From the NCBI GenBank assembly GCA_964023205.1, contig OZ026834.1:34944756-35008755 (forward strand): DNA of 64,000 nucleotides, in the 5' to 3' direction. Shown here one piece after another: positions 59,458 through 64,000 of this stretch; the first letter of the stretch is position 1; each line of letters starts with the position of its first letter. A program made the translations under genes and the position numbers. The notes beneath the pieces were generated by a model that was given only the letters and a program-made list of their open reading frames with translations, searched no databases and was not told the origin of the DNA. The DNA is from Lutraria lutraria (taxonomy: Eukaryota > Mollusca > Bivalvia > Venerida > Mactridae).

Positions 59458-62400
59458 ATGATTTTCGATTTGTGCATTGTCGGTGCTGGTATGATTGGCT
59501 CAGCGGCTGCCAGATACGCTTCATCAACACCAGGCAATAAAGTATGCTTAATTGGACCTTCAGAACCAAAGGTAAGGTCATTTATAATTCTAACAGGGTT
59601 AAAACATTTTCATTTACACAATTTATCATAAGGATCAGTACAATATCTTGGAATCGATACTCTGATACTGTTATAAATGGCCGAGCCGAATTAGTATAAT
59701 ACATAAAACATGTAGAGAGACGAGGGTAGTTTTATGGTTTTAAATTATTGTGTATGAAAAACGTGAATTTGAACGTCTGCACCCACTTGTATAAACATTG
59801 GTTTGATGTTTGCTTAAAAAGTTAACCATAGGTTAATCAGAGACAGGATGGCTGTCTTAGATTTACCAGACGCTAGATGTCCTCAACAATTCAGACAGGT
59901 AAATGACACACACAACACTTCTAAATCAATATCAGACGATCGGTAAAATTTTACTGGAAATAATTTCTCATCAAATTCAACCAACTTTTCATACAATCAC
60001 TTTACTAAGTTTTAATTCAAATTGTAACCGAACCTCAGTTTTATCCCAGTGGTTAAAATTAAGCAATATTTATACAAGTGAGTGCTGGTATTTGACTTTT
60101 CGGTAATAATTGATTTTATAAGTGACAAACGCATTTTTGGTGTACGAATAGCAAGCCACAGCAGTTCCTCGACATGTCCCTTTAAGGAATCCATAATGCA
60201 GTAATTCTAAGTCAGATAAACACTTCTTCTGAAGTACCTATAATTAAAGAAGTCAAATATTTGAGACCGACTAACTTAAGCTTTCACGTATATAATTTTA
60301 ACAGTGTAAAACCTATGCATATTATATAAAAAAGTTAAACTGAGATAGATCTATATTCATGACTTATCAAAGCATATATAACCTTGAAGCTCGTGACTTA
60401 GACATGTAAATTACCAGTACACATGATTTTTTTTTTTTTTTGGTTGCATGGTTTAATGTATTTCATCTCTAGTATTTCTTATCCGTAACATATATAAATA
60501 TTTACGTTACTGTACTTTGTTTGGTTACTACATTCTTGTATAAATCCTTATAAATTATAATCAGTTGAAAATATTTTTTCAATGGACACTTCACTCTATA
60601 TTTACTTAATATACACATGTATAGGTTAAACAATTGCTATATTGTTACACATTGTTATTAAAACATAGATAATAATTTTGGGAATTCTTATAACCAAGTT
60701 GATGTATTAGAAAAGGAAAATGTTGAACACTGGTTTGATTACCAGGGATCGTTACTATGAGGTGGTTTAAAAATGATGGTCATTCAATGAGGTTATACGT
60801 TATCATGTTTTTTGTAACAACAGGATAGATCAAGTGAAACAGACAGAGATATCTATGGAGCATATTACGACGAAGGGCGGATAACTCGTTGCGGAGATCC
60901 TGATCCGGTATGGGCTAAGCTTGCTATTGAGTCCATCAAACGATACAGAACTCTTGAAGAAATGTCAGGTATTTTTCAGTCTAAGTAACCAATTGTACGT
61001 TTTACCTTATGTACATTTATGACTACTTAATTTTGCATCTAAACCTGTTGCATCAGCAACGGAAGTAGGTCTTGTAGACATATTATCAATTTGTAATGTA
61101 CTGAGTGTTGATTTCTAAACCGTTCGTTTCTGTTGGTTTAATACCTTTCAGCACGTGCATCGACCGGTTCACCTAACCAGTATTCAAACCAGTACTAATT
61201 TTACCCATACAGAATGAACCGACAACTTATCTTCACATATATATACATGTATAAACAATATACATACATGAAGGAAATTCGATTGTTTTTTGATAATGTG
61301 TCACCTGCCGTGACCGGAATTCGAAATCGGATGGCCGGGAAACAACTTATAAGCGCTCTAACCACTGGACGACGACCGCGGTCTATATTTTTTAAACTTT
61401 GCATCACAGTTTTACGAGTGTATTACGAATTGCACGTTGGCAACATTAACGAGGTCTTATTCGTAGATCGTGCTTTAATAGAAGATAATAACCTCATAGT
61501 ATTTACATCCTTTTTCAATTTAATTACGATGAGCAGTTTAACACATGTCACCACGGCATTACTTTTCTGGTTCGTCGTTTAAGTACTGTTATAAAAAATC
61601 ATCACTTGGAAAATAAAATCAGTTATGCATCGATTTTAGTCGTACATTTTAATCAAATTAAAGTTAACATAGAACCTGTGTTGTTTCAGGAATAAACTTT
61701 TTTCAAGAAGTCGGATGTCTTATAACTGGCTCCGGGCCAAATTCAGAATACGTCAAATCAGTGGAGGATGCAACTGAAAGATACAATGTGAAAACCGAAT
61801 CCTTATCTAGAGAGGGCATTCAAGAACGATACAGTTTTCTGAAATTACCGAACAACACTCATGGTGTCTTGGAGACATCGAATGCTGGTGTCATAAATCC
61901 GAGAAAACTTGTTGAAGCAGAACAAGTACTTGCGTGCAAACAAGGGTGCACAATGATTGATGACGTTGTATGCAAGGTTGAAAGGATCGTTCATTCAGGT
62001 GGCATGTACATCATGAAAGTTGAAACTGAAAATGGCAAAACTATATATGGAAAGTCAGTATTACTATGTACTGGGGCTTTTACAAGACTTCGAGCCTTGT
62101 TGCCAACTAATGTACTTGTAGAACACAAAATTTCTCCCTTAACAGTTGCGTTCGTGGAAGTCAATTTGGAGGACAAGAATGCAAATGCCTTAAGGTAAGC
62201 CATAGAAAATAGTACTCTTTTCTTATCTTTTTCATCAGAGTTTAACGTCCCGTCACCAGCCTAGGACATTTGGTATGTTTTCCATTCCATAACAGTTAAC
62301 ATAATTGACAGAAAGGCATTTAATTGCACACAAGGCTTTTAAAACAAGCTAGGACTCCAATCCTTGTTCTTCAAGTAAACGATGATAGGTCGCTTTCTTG

Positions 62401-62783
62401 TATGAAAACTGACGATATTGTCACAAGTACATGATGCATACTATTTGGAACATCCCCAGATCATGTAGTAAAGATTTCTTCAGCGTTATATTGCATACAG
62501 TGTAAAATAATGATATTTAAATATAACATATTTCAATGATGAAAATTTCAAAATAAAATCATTTTTCGTATGATAGTGCCCTAACGTAAATTTATGTGAT
62601 TATGATCTAATGATATGTCAATCTTAAGTTGAGTCCATTTAAACATGTTCTTAATACTTTCCAGAGACATGCCATCTTTTATATATGTAGGACGAAAACA
62701 CGAGGATTGGGTTTGTCCCGACATACTTGACCCAGATGATGATGTCAATTTCTACATGTTACCCCCCATAAAATACCCGGATG
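59458..62783 (+). CDS. Sarcosine-oxidase-like FAD-dependent oxidoreductase, 5' part (294 aa seen)
   Basis: A member of the DAO family of flavoenzymes that oxidise amines or amino acids to imines with release of H2O2 (family knowledge). Exons: 59458-59571, 60824-60968, 61690-62194, 62665-62783, phases 0, 1, 2, then open in phase 1 at a GATG|GTTTGT donor. The gene must continue beyond what I can find, probably past 64000. The start is an ATG directly before FDLCIVGAGMIGSAAARYAS, whose GAGMIG (residues 9-14) is the FAD dinucleotide-binding loop. Next come YDEGRITRCGDPDPVWAKLA, FFQEVGCLITG, a Rossmann-type middle with VINPRKLVEAE, and SVLLCTGAFTRLRALLP, the second FAD-contact region. No signal peptide. 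The substrate could be sarcosine, pipecolate or another N-methyl amine; nothing visible decides. Confidence 0.82.
61146..61392 (-). mobile_element. tRNA-derived SINE, truncated, in oxidoreductase intron 2
   Basis: On the minus strand: CGTCGTCCAGTGGTTAGAGC and GATTTCGAATTCCGG in A/B-box positions, then GGTAAAATTAGTACTGGTTT. The GTTGAAAAAC tail of the other copies is missing. It explains the opposing open frames here. Confidence 0.65.
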
Positions 62784-63728
62784 GTTTGTACTTTTTTGTT
62801 TGAGTCTTATTTACTTTGCCGCTAGAACGCTGAGTTACTGGTCGATAGGGTATATGGTGGAGTCATCAATACTCGTTGTATATAACACACAAAATTGTCT
62901 CATGTTTGTGTCTTTGATATTTCAATGTTATCCATGACGTGATTTCATTATATAGACAGTATTCTGTATACAAGTTAAATTTTAAAAATATAAAAATGCA
63001 TTCCCTGAGGACGTAAATGGTTATATGTTTCTGGTAATTTACTATTTAAAAATAAGCATTCAGGTCGGGCCTTTTCGTTCGGCTGTTGAAAGCGCCAAGA
63101 CCATGTAAATGTACCGTTCCTCGGGGAAAAATTACGGTAGGTCGGATATCCAGAAACAAACATTTTAACATCAGAAGCATATCACAAATATACATACTGG
63201 TCTGTCGTAACTTGAAAACACAAATGAGATCAGGCATTGAATTCCAGACCCAGATTGTACCGTATTAGGCCGTGGCTGAGACATACGAATTAATAAAAAA
63301 CATCCTATGTTTACTGTGACCGTTTGCCCGTGTGTATGTTTATTTACTTTATTTTATTGTGGTATGTAAGGCCACCGCCACATGTACACAATATAACAGT
63401 ATATATATATATACACAAATATTGATAGTGAGATGAGGTAGAAACAGAAAGTCAGAAACCTATGTAAATATTACACAGTCATGTAAATATGTATACACAT
63501 ATATTATACTATTTTCCCACATACCTTACATTATTCTTACAAGGTCAATATTATGATAAAGTCATTTGTCTACGTTACCTGATACATGCATCATGTGGGA
63601 ACATTATAACAATACGGAGTCATATGATACGCGTACGTTGTCCATATTTATACTGTATGATAAACGACAAGTAGTAGTTTCTTCACCAGTAAGCTTTTCA
63701 AAACAACAATGCTTTACTTGTTTCAGTA
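62784..63728. other. Probable intron of the oxidoreductase gene, with a short TIR element
   Basis: No further exon of the FAD enzyme is recognisable. It contains a TGTTTCTGG-type TIR element at 63026-63161 and an (AT)n run near 63402. The short opposing open frames lie over the repeat. Confidence 0.5.
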
Positions 63729-64000
63729 ATGTGAATTACTTTTGGGGGTACTAGTATATTATCCATTTATATCCATCAAGATATGTGCTTTTTATTAATC
63801 TTTTATGTGAATTATTTTTGGGGGTACTAGTATATTATCCATTTATATCCATCAAGATATGTGCTTTTTATTAATCTTTTATGTGAATTACTTTTGGGGG
63901 TACTAGTATATTATCCATTTATATCCATCAAGATATGTACTTTTTATTCATCTTTTATGTGAATTACTTTTGGGGGTACTAGTATATTATCCATTTATAT
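63729..64000. repeat. 76-bp tandem array running off the window
   Basis: Units start ATGTGAATTACTTTTGGGGG at 63729, 63805, 63881 and 63957. Each also has TACTAGTATATTATCCATTT and ATCCATCAAGATATGTGC. Only a few substitutions separate units, so the array is young or homogenised. Total length unknown. Confidence 0.95.

Noticed and set aside
59849..59900. ATG-started segment ending CAG|GTAAATG in intron 1 of the FAD enzyme, possibly an extra exon
   Set aside because: The join of exon 1 to the exon at 60824 already gives the uninterrupted family sequence, and no good acceptor precedes this segment.

Overview
This is AT-rich eukaryotic DNA with spliced genes. Every coding model below uses GT/AG introns, and most introns run from about 100 to 3,000 bp. 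The gene content is metazoan. The tRNA-derived SINEs, the AGCTC-bounded dispersed repeats and the dense short inverted-repeat elements are typical of a marine bivalve mollusc. The species call is inference; the gene calls rest on reading exons, splice sites and phase by eye.

Layout. 1-4258: an uncharacterised small single-pass membrane protein gene on the minus strand. 5830-8803: RNASEH2C, the third subunit of RNase H2, in 4 exons. About 8.8-15.5 kb: a gene-poor stretch with 3'UTR sequence and repeats. 15541-17510 (-): a FAM89 (LRAP25-type) adaptor gene in two exons. It is head-to-head with AK7 (17695-29123, +, 17 exons), with only 184 bp between the two start codons. 32302-37114 (-): DNAAF10/WDR92 in 8 exons, convergent with AK7 and head-to-head with CCDC97 (37642-42848, +, 4 exons). 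The last CCDC97 intron carries a 1-kb repeat element and a 0.75-kb 17-bp minisatellite. 46443-46981: a two-exon gene for a 68-residue glycine-rich secreted peptide. 50.2-50.9 kb: a decayed Tc1/mariner-type transposase. 52169-55493: a secreted type-B carboxylesterase in 4 exons. 55.8-58.9 kb: a ruined PIF/Harbinger transposon that retains pieces of both its transposase and its Myb/SANT-like partner. 59458 to beyond 62783: the first four exons of a sarcosine-oxidase-like FAD enzyme that continues past the window. The window ends inside a 76-bp tandem array.

Functional links. AK7 (axonemal adenylate kinase) and DNAAF10 (axonemal dynein preassembly) are both cilium genes and lie tail-to-tail, so this is a small ciliary neighbourhood. 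RNASEH2C, FAM89 and CCDC97 are housekeeping genes, and two compact shared promoters join them to other genes. The right half (secreted peptide, esterase, oxidoreductase) is accessory and richer in transposon remains.

I found no multi-gene system of a new kind. The most novel-looking items are the two small proteins I could not assign (1621-4258 and 46443-46981), a possible in-frame AK7 cassette exon, and a well-structured set of non-autonomous transposon families with target sites that can be read from the sequence.
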